A stretch of DNA of 44,005 nt from Thermoleophilia bacterium. Lineage in GTDB: Bacteria; Actinomycetota; Thermoleophilia; Miltoncostaeales; Miltoncostaeaceae. The stretch is taken from the NCBI GenBank assembly GCA_017882585.1, contig JADGPF010000085.1, positions 1-44,005 on the forward strand, in the 5' to 3' direction. Below the pieces are notes generated by a model that made no database searches, was not told where the DNA came from, and saw only the letters and a program-made list of their open reading frames with translations. Made by a program: the position numbers and the translations under genes. Positions 1 through 8,041 of the stretch are shown here, piece after piece (within the stretch, counting starts at the first letter, position 1; each line of letters begins with the position of its first letter).

Positions 1-1091
1 ATGTTGTCGCGTTCCTGACCGACGTCGCCGAGCATGTTGGGCCGGCCTCGCGCTGGATCCACTACGGCATGACCTCGTCGGATGTCTTGGACACCGGACT
101 GGGACTCGCGATCGCACGCGCCGGCGAGCTGCTGGTTTCCGAGCAGGCCGCGCTCACGCAGACCCTGCGGGGACTCGCGCTGGCCCACCGCGACACGGTG
201 GCGGTCGGACGGACCCACGGCGTGCACGCCGAGCCGACGAGCTTCGGTCTCCGGATCGGCGGGTTCGCGTTCGAGAGTCGCCGCAACGAGGAACGCCTTG
301 CCCGGGCGGTCGCGCAGTGCGCGATCGGCAAACTCTCCGGGGCCGTGGGCACGTACGCGACCTTGCCGCCCGACCTCGAAGCCGAGGTTCTCGCCGAGGT
401 CGGCCTCGGCGCGGAGCCGGTCTCGACGCAGGTCGTCGCGCGCGACCGACACGCCGAGCTGATCACGACCATGGCGGTGGCAGCGAGCTCCCTCGACCGT
501 CTGGCCACCGAACTCCGCCACCTGCAGCGCACCGAGGTCCGGGAGGCCGAAGAGGCGTTTACGGTCGGCCAGAAGGGCAGTTCGGCGATGCCGCACAAGC
601 GGAACCCGATCACGGCCGAGCGGATCTCGGGACTTGCCCGCGTCGTGCGCGGGGCCTCGGTCGCCGCGCTGGAGGACGTGGCCCTCTGGCACGAGCGCGA
701 CATCTCGCACTCGTCGGTGGAACGCGTGATCCTCCCAGACACATTCCTGGCGCTGGACTACATGCTCGCCAAGGCGCGCCAGCTGATCGAGGGATTGGTC
801 GTGTACACGGACCGCATGCAAGAGATCCTCGAGAGTTCCGGCGGGTTGGTGTTCTCCCAGCGGGTCCTGCTGGCGTTGGTCGCCGGCGGGCTGACGCGCG
901 AAGAGGCCTACACGATCGTCCAGCGCAACGCGATGGAGTGCTGGAACACCAAGGTCCCCTTGCGCGAGCTGCTGGCGCGCGACCCTGAGGTGGCGACGCG
1001 CTTGGGCCACGGCGCGCTGGCCGAACTGTTCGACCCGCGTTGGTACCTGCGGCATGTGGACGAGGTCATGGACCGGGTCGCGTCCCTGTGA
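1..1091 (+). CDS. purB: Adenylosuccinate lyase (5' end outside window)
   Basis: PurB acts twice in purine synthesis: it releases fumarate from SAICAR and from adenylosuccinate. The reading frame is open from base 3 and encodes VVAFLTDVAEHVG upstream of the first in-track ATG at 69. That ATG is therefore internal (HYGMTSSDVLDT is the conserved substrate-binding segment), and the true start lies before the window. The lyase signature GSSAMPHKRNP is present near residue 170 of the ORF-track protein, and the C-terminal domain looks complete. The TGA stop overlaps the GTG of purC, so the two are probably translationally coupled. About 360 residues are visible against roughly 430 for the short bacterial family, so some 70 N-terminal residues should be missing. 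Identification is secure. Confidence 0.96.
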   Translation, partial: VVAFLTDVAEHVGPASRWIHYGMTSSDVLDTGLGLAIARAGELLVSEQAALTQTLRGLALAHRDTVAVGRTHGVHAEPTSFGLRIGGFAFESRRNEERLARAVAQCAIGKLSGAVGTYATLPPDLEAEVLAEVGLGAEPVSTQVVARDRHAELITTMAVAASSLDRLATELRHLQRTEVREAEEAFTVGQKGSSAMPHKRNPITAERISGLARVVRGASVAALEDVALWHERDISHSSVERVILPDTFLALDYMLAKARQLIEGLVVYTDRMQEILESSGGLVFSQRVLLALVAGGLTREEAYTIVQRNAMECWNTKVPLRELLARDPEVATRLGHGALAELFDPRWYLRHVDEVMDRVASL

Positions 1092-1984
1092 TCCCCGCGC
1101 CGATCGCGCGCGGCAAGGTCCGCGAGATCTACGCCCACGGCGCCGACCATCTGATCCTGGTCGCGAGCGACCGGATCTCTGCCTACGACGTCATCATGCC
1201 GACGCCGATCCCGGATAAGGGCCGGGTATTGACGGCGATGTCGCTGTTCTGGTTCGGCCAGACCGCTCCGATCGTGCCGAACCACCTCGCCGGAGTCCGC
1301 CCCGAGGATCTGCCCGACGCCTTCCGGTCAGGCGAATTCGCCGGACGCACGATGCTCGTCAGACGCCTGGAGATGGTTGAACTCGAATGCGTCGCGCGCG
1401 GGTACCTGGCCGGCTCCGGCTGGCGTGAGTACCAGGCGACCGGCACGGTCGTTGGCCATCGCCTGCCCGCCGGGCTGCGGCTCGGCGACCGGCTGCCCGA
1501 ACCGATCTTCACGCCGGCGACCAAGGCCACGAGCGGCCATGACGAGAACATCAGCCGCGAGGACGCCGCCGCGCGGTTTGGCGTCGGGCTGGTGACGGCC
1601 TTGGAGGCGCTCACGCTCGCGATCTACGAACAGGCCCATGCGCGTTGCGCGGAGGCCGGCATCATTCTGGCCGACACCAAGTTCGAATTTGGCCGGGACG
1701 CGGACGGCGAGCTGATCCTCGCCGACGAGGTGCTTACGCCCGACAGTTCGCGCCTGTGGCCCGCCGACGAATGGATGCCCGGTAGGAACCCGGCGTCCTT
1801 CGACAAGCAGTATGTGCGTGACTGGCTCGACGCCTCCGGATGGGACCACGCCCCGCCGGGGCCCACGCTGCCCGGCGACGTCGTCGAGGGTACCCGCTCG
1901 CGCTACATCCAGGCCTATGAACGCATCTCCGGACACCGGTTCCGCGACTACCTCGAGGAGGCACACGTGAGGGCGCACCAATGA
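1088..1984 (+). CDS. purC: SAICAR synthetase (phosphoribosylaminoimidazole-succinocarboxamide synthase)
   Basis: PurC ligates aspartate to CAIR with ATP to form SAICAR in the cytosol. The family motifs RGKVREIY, SDRISAYDVIMPTPIPDKG and DTKFEFG are all visible. The ORF track starts at 1040, but family alignment begins at VIPAPIARGKVREIY. I therefore use GTG 1088, which overlaps the purB stop as GTGA and gives 298 residues, the usual length for the long (non-E. coli) form. The stop overlaps the purS ATG as ATGA. Its substrate partner PurB is directly upstream, so consecutive pathway steps are adjacent. Confidence 0.95.
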   Translation: MIPAPIARGKVREIYAHGADHLILVASDRISAYDVIMPTPIPDKGRVLTAMSLFWFGQTAPIVPNHLAGVRPEDLPDAFRSGEFAGRTMLVRRLEMVELECVARGYLAGSGWREYQATGTVVGHRLPAGLRLGDRLPEPIFTPATKATSGHDENISREDAAARFGVGLVTALEALTLAIYEQAHARCAEAGIILADTKFEFGRDADGELILADEVLTPDSSRLWPADEWMPGRNPASFDKQYVRDWLDASGWDHAPPGPTLPGDVVEGTRSRYIQAYERISGHRFRDYLEEAHVRAHQ

Positions 1985-2217
1985 CCCGCGTCGTCGTAAC
2001 GGTCATGCCACGCGACGGCGTGCTCGACCCGCAGGGCCAGGCCGTCCAAGGAGCGCTGGCTCGGCTCGGATTCGCAGGCATCCACGACGTCCGGCTCGGC
2101 CGGCGCATCGAGCTCGAGCTCGACGGCCCCGACCCGCTGGCGCAGGCCCGCGAGATGTGCGACCGGCTGCTGGCAAATCCGCTCATCGAAGACTTCACGG
2201 TCGCGATCGAGGACTGA
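1981..2217 (+). CDS. purS: FGAM synthetase subunit PurS
   Basis: PurS is the small scaffolding subunit that joins PurQ and short PurL into active formylglycinamidine ribonucleotide synthetase. The 78-residue product has the expected length, and its pattern matches the family: VVVTVMPRDGVLDPQGQAV, LGFAGIHDVRLGRRIEL and a C-terminal ANPLIEDFTVAIE. The ATG overlaps the purC stop (ATGA), and purQ starts 3 bp after the TGA. A separate PurS, PurQ and short PurL is the arrangement found in Gram-positive bacteria, actinobacteria and archaea, in contrast to the single large PurL of enterobacteria. Confidence 0.94.
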   Translation: MTRVVVTVMPRDGVLDPQGQAVQGALARLGFAGIHDVRLGRRIELELDGPDPLAQAREMCDRLLANPLIEDFTVAIED

Positions 2218-2220
2218 GCA

Positions 2221-2850
2221 ATGATTGCCGTCGTGCGCTTTCCAGGTTCGCTCGATCACGACAGTGCGGTACGCGCGGTGGAGGCCGCCGGCGGCACGGC
2301 GACCTATGCCTGGCATGCCGACCGTGCGCTCCCCGCCGGGACGCGGGCCGTCGTCCTGCCAGGCGGGTTTAGCTACGGCGACCATCTGCGTCCGGGCGCG
2401 ATCGCTTCACGCTCGCCGATCATGGACGCCGTGCGCCGACACGCCGACGCCGGCGGTCTCGTACTCGGCATCTGCAACGGGTTCCAGGTCCTGTGCGAGG
2501 CGGGCTTGCTGCCGGGGGTCCTGCGCACCAACGCCACCACCTCCTTCGTGTGCCGCCAGGTCGAACTCGAGGTGCTCGACCACGACACTCCGTTCACCCG
2601 GGACCTGGGAGCCGGATTGTCGATTCCGATCAAGAACCACGACGGCGCCTGGTACGGCGACCCGGCCGATGCCCGCATCGTGTTGTCGTACGGCATGGAG
2701 AACCCGCTCGGCTCGATCGCCTCGGCCGCCGGCGTCGCCAACGCGCAGGGCAACGTCCTCGGGTTGATGCCGCATCCGGAGGAGGCGGTCGACCGCCTGC
2801 TCGGGTCGACCGACGGGCTCGGCCTGTTCACCGCCCTGGTGCGCGCATGA
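2221..2850 (+). CDS. purQ: FGAM synthetase glutaminase subunit PurQ
   Basis: PurQ is a class I glutamine amidotransferase that supplies ammonia to PurL. The nucleophile elbow GICNGFQVL contains the catalytic Cys, and the C-terminal PHPEEAVD supplies the His-Glu pair. VLPGGFSYGDHLRPGAIA is the typical oxyanion and interface segment. At 209 residues it has family length. It starts 3 bp after purS, and its TGA overlaps the purL ATG (ATGA), which fits stoichiometric production of the three-subunit complex. Confidence 0.96.
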   Translation: MIAVVRFPGSLDHDSAVRAVEAAGGTATYAWHADRALPAGTRAVVLPGGFSYGDHLRPGAIASRSPIMDAVRRHADAGGLVLGICNGFQVLCEAGLLPGVLRTNATTSFVCRQVELEVLDHDTPFTRDLGAGLSIPIKNHDGAWYGDPADARIVLSYGMENPLGSIASAAGVANAQGNVLGLMPHPEEAVDRLLGSTDGLGLFTALVRA

Positions 2851-5018
2851 GCGTCGCGCTGCATCGCCAGCTCGGGCTCACTGACGACGAGTTCGCCCAG
2901 ATCCCGATCCTGATCGGCCGGGCCCCGACCGACCCCGAGCTGGTGATGTTCAGCCTGATGTGGAGCGAGCATTGCTCATACAAGCACTCCCGGCGCATGC
3001 TGCGGCGCTTCCCCACCGATGGGCCACACGTCCTGCAGGGACCGGGCGAGAACGCCGGTGCGGTCGACGTCGGCGACGGCTGGGCGATCGCGCTCAAGGT
3101 CGAGAGCCACAACCACCCGTCGGCGGTGGAGCCGTTTGAGGGTGCTGCCACGGGGGTTGGCGGCATCGTCCGCGACATTCTCGCACTCGGCGCGCGCCCG
3201 ATCGCCCTGCTGGACTCGCTGCGCTTCGGCACGCTCGAGAGCGCGCGCAGCCGCCACCTGTTCACGCGTGCGGTCGCCGGCATCGGCCACTACGGCAATT
3301 GCATCGGCGTGCCGACGGTCGGCGGTGAGGTCGTGTTCGATGACCGCTACGAGGATTCGTGCCTGGTCAACGCCATGTGCATCGGACTCGTACGGGCGGA
3401 CGGGATGCTGCGGGCCGCAGCCTTCGGCACCGGCAACCTGCTCGTGTTGATCGGCAACCGAACCGGCCGGGACGGCATCGGCGGGGCCAGCGTTCTCGCC
3501 TCGGCCGAGTTGAGCGCCGACGATGAGGACAAGCGGCCATCGGTCCAGGTCAGCGACCCGTTCACCGAGCGCAAGCTCATGGACTGCTGCCTGGAGCTCG
3601 CCGCGGACGACCTGCTCTTGGCCTTGCAGGACCTCGGCGCCGCCGGCCTGACCAGTGCCGCCAGCGAAATGGCGGCCAAGGGCGGCGTCGGCCTCGACAT
3701 CGACCTGGACCGCGTCCACCTTCGCGAGGAGGGGATGGCCCCGGCGGAGATCCTCGTCTCCGAGAGCCAAGAACGCATGCTCGGCCTGGTCAGCCCCGAC
3801 AAGCTCCCGGACGTCCTGGAGAGTTGCGCGCGCTGGGAGCTCGACGCCAACGTGATCGGCACCGTCACCGGAACCGGGAACTTCACCGCCCGCCACGGGG
3901 GCGAGGTCGTCGTCGACATTCCGGCGTCCGCTCTGACCGACGACGCGCCGTGGTACGAGGTCCCTCGCACTCCTGGCCCGGCCGCCACGCCGCTGGCACT
4001 CGACGCGGTGCCAGTCCCGGCGGACCTTGGAGCGGCCTGGCTGGACCTGCTCGGGCGGCCCAACATCGCCAGCAAGCGCTGGATCTACCAGCAGTACGAC
4101 CACTTGGTTGGCGCGAACACGATCCGCCGACCCGGCGGTGACGCGGCCGTCATCCGAATCCCGGGGATGCGGCGTGCCCTGGCGATCACGACCGACTGCG
4201 CCGAGCGTCACTGCGAGCTCGATCCCCGCGGCGGCGGACGAGCGAGCGTGTTCGAGGCCGCACGCAACATCGCCTGCACGGGCGCCGTGCCCTACGCCGC
4301 CAGCGACTGCCTGAACTTCGCCAATCCCGAGAAGGCCAGCACGGGCTGGCGGCTGGCCGAGGCCATCGAGGGGATGAGCGAGGCGCTCGAGGCGATCTCG
4401 GTACCGGTGGTCTCCGGCAACGTGTCGCTCTACAACGAGAGCCCCGCGCGTGCGATCTACCCGACCCCGGTCGTGGGCATGATCGGCCTGCTCGAGGACG
4501 CCGGGGCGAGCGTCGGCCACGCGTTTGCGCAGCCGCGGGACGCGATCGTCCTGCTCGGCGGCGGCGCTGCGCGCCTCGACGCCAGCGAATGGCTGGGCGC
4601 GGCGCTCGGCGCGCCCGCGCTGCCGGACCTGGCGGGCGAAGCGGCGCTGATCGGCGTCATGGTGGTGGCGGCGGGCGCCGGGCTGCTGCGTTCAGCCCAC
4701 GATGTCTCCGGCGGCGGCGTCGCCGTCACACTGGCCGAATCGGCGTTGGCGGGCGGCATCGGGTGCTCGGTCGCGCTCCCGCTCGGCCGTCGCGCGGACG
4801 AGACACTCTTCGGCGAGTCGGGCGAGCGGATCGTCGTAACCTGCCGCCCCGACGCGCTCCCTGCGCTGCGCGCGATCGCCGGTGATGTCCCACTTGCGGT
4901 CATCGGTAGCGTCGGTGGCGGTACTGTGGACGTACAGCTTGGCGATGCAACCGTCAGCCTCGACCTCGAGGCGGCGCGCATCGCCTACGAAGCCACCCTG
5001 ACGGAGGCTCTCGCATGA
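2847..5018 (+). CDS. purL: FGAM synthetase large subunit PurL (short form)
   Basis: PurL uses ATP and PurQ-derived ammonia to convert FGAR to FGAM. The ORF track extends the frame back to 2493 inside purQ, but homology begins at MSVALHRQLGLTDDEF. ATG 2847 overlaps the purQ stop and gives 723 residues, normal for short PurL. Visible segments include FSLMWSEHCSYKHS, a two-part AIRS-like fold (GAATGVGGIVRDI and GIGGASVLASAEL), DLGAAGLTSAASEMA, and a second AIRS half with HDVSGGGVAVTLAESALAG. There is no C-terminal amidotransferase domain, consistent with the separate purQ. The stop overlaps purF. Confidence 0.96.
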   Translation: MSVALHRQLGLTDDEFAQIPILIGRAPTDPELVMFSLMWSEHCSYKHSRRMLRRFPTDGPHVLQGPGENAGAVDVGDGWAIALKVESHNHPSAVEPFEGAATGVGGIVRDILALGARPIALLDSLRFGTLESARSRHLFTRAVAGIGHYGNCIGVPTVGGEVVFDDRYEDSCLVNAMCIGLVRADGMLRAAAFGTGNLLVLIGNRTGRDGIGGASVLASAELSADDEDKRPSVQVSDPFTERKLMDCCLELAADDLLLALQDLGAAGLTSAASEMAAKGGVGLDIDLDRVHLREEGMAPAEILVSESQERMLGLVSPDKLPDVLESCARWELDANVIGTVTGTGNFTARHGGEVVVDIPASALTDDAPWYEVPRTPGPAATPLALDAVPVPADLGAAWLDLLGRPNIASKRWIYQQYDHLVGANTIRRPGGDAAVIRIPGMRRALAITTDCAERHCELDPRGGGRASVFEAARNIACTGAVPYAASDCLNFANPEKASTGWRLAEAIEGMSEALEAISVPVVSGNVSLYNESPARAIYPTPVVGMIGLLEDAGASVGHAFAQPRDAIVLLGGGAARLDASEWLGAALGAPALPDLAGEAALIGVMVVAAGAGLLRSAHDVSGGGVAVTLAESALAGGIGCSVALPLGRRADETLFGESGERIVVTCRPDALPALRAIAGDVPLAVIGSVGGGTVDVQLGDATVSLDLEAARIAYEATLTEALA

Positions 5019-6454
5019 GCGACTTCTGGGACGATGACTCCCCCCACGACGAGTGCGGGGTCTTCGGGATCGTCGCCCCGAGCCGGGACGTGTCCCGGCT
5101 GGTGTTCTTTGCACTCCACGCTCTGCAGCACCGCGGCCAGGAGAGCGCCGGCATCGCGGTGACCGACGACGGGCACGTCATGGTCCAGCGGGATCTCGGT
5201 CTGGTCGGCACGGTGTTCGACGAGCCGTCGCTGCGCAGTCTGTCCGGGCACTCGGCAATCGGGCACGTCCGCTACTCGACGACCGGGTCCAACAAGTGGG
5301 AGAACGCACAACCGGTGACCCGCAATCGCGGCGACGGCCTGGTCGCACTGGGCCACAACGGCAACCTGACCAACACCGACGCGCTGCGCGCGCAGATCGC
5401 CAACGACCCGCAACCGCTGAATGCGACGACGGACTCCGAGCTGATCGCGGCGCTGCTGGCACGCGAGCCGGGTTCGCTGTTGGACGCCGTCGTCGCGGTC
5501 ATCGGCCGCCTGGTTGGTGCATTCTCGGCGGTCGCCCTCTCGGAGGACGAACTCGTCGCGTTCCGCGACGCCCACGGCGTGCGGCCGTTGGTCATCGGCA
5601 AGCTCGAGGGCGGATACTGCGTCGCGTCGGAGACGTGCGCGCTCGACCAGATCGGTGCGACGCTCGTGCGCGAGGTGCGTCCCGGCGAAGCGGTGCGCCT
5701 GACGGCAACCGGCGTCGAGAGCCGCCAGGCGCTTGCGCCGTCGGCCTCCCGAATGTGCGTGTTCGAACACATCTACTTCGCGCGCCCCGACAGCCTGCTG
5801 GACGGGCGCAACGTCTGGGAGCAACGTCGCGCGATGGGCATCGAGCTCGCCAATGAGGCCCCCATCGACGCCGACATGGTCGTGGGGCTTCCGGACTCGG
5901 GCACGCCGGCCGCCATCGGCTATGCGTTCGCATCGGGGATCCCCTACTCCGAAGCCGTCGTGCGCAACCGCTACGTCGGCCGCAGCTTCATCCAGCCGGA
6001 CCAGGAGCTGCGCAAGAGCGGTGTCAAGCTCAAGTTCAACCCACTGCGCGAGATCATCGACGGCAAGCGCCTGATCGTCGTCGACGACTCGATCGTCCGC
6101 GGTACGACGACCCGCCAGGTGGTCTCGATGCTGCACGAGGCCGGCGCCCGCGAGGTGCACATGCGCATCTCCAGTCCCCCGATCACCTGGCCGTGCTTCT
6201 ACGGGATCGACATGCCCTCGCGGGCGGAGCTCATCGCCGCAAGCCATTCGATCGACGACGTCGCCAAGCTTACCGGCGCCACCTCGCTCGCCCACCTGTC
6301 GCTGGACGGCCTCCAGCGGGCGATCGGGTCGCCGGCCGATCGCTTCTGCCGCGCGTGCTTCACCGGCGAATACGCGATCCCCGTGCCGGGCTCGAGCACC
6401 AAGCTGCGGTTCGAGGTCTCCGCCACTCAACCCGCCGGAGCGCCGCGGGCGTGA
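5015..6454 (+). CDS. purF: Amidophosphoribosyltransferase
   Basis: PurF catalyses the committed step, PRPP plus glutamine to phosphoribosylamine. A 13-residue propeptide precedes Cys14 (HDECGVFGI), the N-terminal glutaminase nucleophile exposed by processing. The C-terminal phosphoribosyltransferase domain carries VVDDSIVRGTT. Cysteines in RMCVFEHIYF, TWPCFYGID and FCRACF match the four [4Fe-4S] ligands of the Bacillus-type enzyme, so an oxygen-sensitive cluster is expected; this is a family inference. The 479-residue length is normal. ATG overlaps the purL stop (ATGA) and the TGA overlaps the purM GTG. Confidence 0.96.
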   Translation: MSDFWDDDSPHDECGVFGIVAPSRDVSRLVFFALHALQHRGQESAGIAVTDDGHVMVQRDLGLVGTVFDEPSLRSLSGHSAIGHVRYSTTGSNKWENAQPVTRNRGDGLVALGHNGNLTNTDALRAQIANDPQPLNATTDSELIAALLAREPGSLLDAVVAVIGRLVGAFSAVALSEDELVAFRDAHGVRPLVIGKLEGGYCVASETCALDQIGATLVREVRPGEAVRLTATGVESRQALAPSASRMCVFEHIYFARPDSLLDGRNVWEQRRAMGIELANEAPIDADMVVGLPDSGTPAAIGYAFASGIPYSEAVVRNRYVGRSFIQPDQELRKSGVKLKFNPLREIIDGKRLIVVDDSIVRGTTTRQVVSMLHEAGAREVHMRISSPPITWPCFYGIDMPSRAELIAASHSIDDVAKLTGATSLAHLSLDGLQRAIGSPADRFCRACFTGEYAIPVPGSSTKLRFEVSATQPAGAPRA

Positions 6455-7416
6455 CCGGTCGGGGCATGTCCTACAGCGACGCCGGCGTCGACCTCGCGGC
6501 GGCGCGCGCCCACTCGGCCAACATCGCCGGATTCGTCCGCGGCGGGGTGACCGGCTTCGCTGGTGGACTCGCCCTGCCGCCCATGCGCGACGGGGTCCTG
6601 CTCGCGTGCACGGATGGCGTCGGCACCAAGCTGTTGCTCGCACGGGAGGCCGGACGCCTCGAGGGGTTGGGCCAGGACCTCGTCGCGATGTGCGTCAACG
6701 ACTTGATCTGCTCGGGCGCACGGCCACTCGGGTTCCTGGATTACCTGGCCGTGGGCAAACTGGACCCCGCAGAGGCGGGTGTCATCGTCGGGTCGATCGC
6801 GCAGGCGTGCGCGGACGTCGATTGCGCGCTGCTGGGCGGCGAGACCGCTGAGATGCCGGGCCTGTACCAGCCCGGGCACTTCGACCTGGCCGGGTTCGCG
6901 GTCGGCGTGGTCGAGCGCGACCAGATGCTCGGCCCCGAGCGGGTTCTCGACGGCGACGTGGTGATCGGGATCCCGTCATCCGGCGCGCACTCGAATGGAT
7001 TCTCGCTCGTCCGCGCGCTCATTGCCGACGGCGCCCTCGACTGCCCGGTCGAGGTGCTGCTGACGCCGACGCGCCTGTATGTCCGCGACGTACTGGACCT
7101 CATTGACGCCGCGGTGCCCGTGCACGCGGTCGCCCACATTACCGGTGGCGGCCTTCCCGAGAACCTTCCGCGAGCCCTTCCGGACGGGCTCGAGGCCGTC
7201 GTTGACCCCACGCGATGGCAGCTACCGCAGGCACTCCAGGCGGTCCTCGACAGCGGACGCGTCACCGAGGCCGACGCGTGGGACACCTTCAACATGGGCA
7301 TCGGCCTGTGCATGATCGCGCCCCCGGATGCCGAGGACGCGGTACGCGCCCGCATCCCCGATGCGCGGGTGATCGGGCGCGTCGCCCCGGGACGCGCGGG
7401 GGTCCGACGTGTCTAG
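6451..7416 (+). CDS. purM: AIR synthetase (phosphoribosylformylglycinamidine cyclo-ligase)
   Basis: PurM closes the imidazole ring of FGAM to give AIR. The motifs SYSDAGVDL, TDGVGTKLLLA, DLVAMCVNDLICSGARPLGFLDYLAVGKL, GGETAEMPG and HITGGGLPENLPR are diagnostic. The ORF track runs back to 6193 inside purF. I choose GTG 6451 because it forms the GTGA overlap with the purF stop that recurs in this operon; ATG 6466, five codons later, is the alternative. The resulting 321 residues are slightly shorter than the typical ~345, mainly at the C terminus. The stop lies 8 bp inside purN. Confidence 0.94.
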   Translation: MTGRGMSYSDAGVDLAAARAHSANIAGFVRGGVTGFAGGLALPPMRDGVLLACTDGVGTKLLLAREAGRLEGLGQDLVAMCVNDLICSGARPLGFLDYLAVGKLDPAEAGVIVGSIAQACADVDCALLGGETAEMPGLYQPGHFDLAGFAVGVVERDQMLGPERVLDGDVVIGIPSSGAHSNGFSLVRALIADGALDCPVEVLLTPTRLYVRDVLDLIDAAVPVHAVAHITGGGLPENLPRALPDGLEAVVDPTRWQLPQALQAVLDSGRVTEADAWDTFNMGIGLCMIAPPDAEDAVRARIPDARVIGRVAPGRAGVRRV

Positions 7417-8041
7417 TGCGTATCGGATCGTCGTGCTGATCTCCGGCTCGGGGACCAACCTGCAGCAGCTCATCGAGACCGTGCATGCCCGCGGCGACGC
7501 GGAGATCGTATTGGTCGTCAGCTCCCGCGCCGCAGCCCGCGGGGTCGAACGCGCCGCGGCCGCCGGGATCCCGACGCGGATCGTGACCCGCGACCCCGAC
7601 GCGGACCGCACCGCCCGCGACCATGCCCTCGCCGACATCGTCGCTGCGGCCAGGCCCGACCTGGTCGTCCTCGCCGGATGGATGAGCATCCTCACCGGCG
7701 CATTCCTGGACCGGTTCCCCAACCGGGTCATCAACTTGCATCCGTCGCTCTTGCCCGCCTTTCCCGGCATGCATGCGATCGACGAGGCCCTCGCCTGGGG
7801 TGTGCGCTGGACCGGGGTGACCGTGCACTACGCCGAAGAGGAGGTCGACGGCGGCCCGCCGATCCTTCAGGAGCCGGTGCCCGTGCACTTCGGCGACACT
7901 TCCGAGTCGCTGGCCGCCCGCATTCATGCCGCCGAGCACCGCTTGCTCCCGGAGGCCGTCCGTCTGTTTGCCGCGGGGCGCGTGCTCCGCGACCTACACT
8001 CACCGCGAACCGTGCAGATCCTCGAGGAGGGGCAATCGTGA
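7409..8041 (+). CDS. purN: GAR transformylase (phosphoribosylglycinamide formyltransferase 1)
   Basis: PurN transfers a formyl group from 10-formyl-THF to GAR. ISGSGTNLQQLIE is the phosphate-binding N terminus. NLHPSLLPAFPG holds the catalytic Asn and His, and EEVDGGPPI holds the catalytic Asp. The 210-residue length is typical. GTG 7409 overlaps purM by 8 bp, and the TGA overlaps the purH GTG. Placing purN before purH puts both folate-dependent formyl transfers at the end of the operon. Confidence 0.96.
   Translation: MSSAYRIVVLISGSGTNLQQLIETVHARGDAEIVLVVSSRAAARGVERAAAAGIPTRIVTRDPDADRTARDHALADIVAAARPDLVVLAGWMSILTGAFLDRFPNRVINLHPSLLPAFPGMHAIDEALAWGVRWTGVTVHYAEEEVDGGPPILQEPVPVHFGDTSESLAARIHAAEHRLLPEAVRLFAAGRVLRDLHSPRTVQILEEGQS

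Noticed and set aside
2976-4520. 514-residue minus-strand ORF opposite purL
   Set aside because: Antisense shadow of purL with no domain pattern.
4985-6643. 552-residue minus-strand ORF opposite purF and purM
   Set aside because: Arg-rich shadow with no recognisable motif; the + strand holds clear PurF and PurM.
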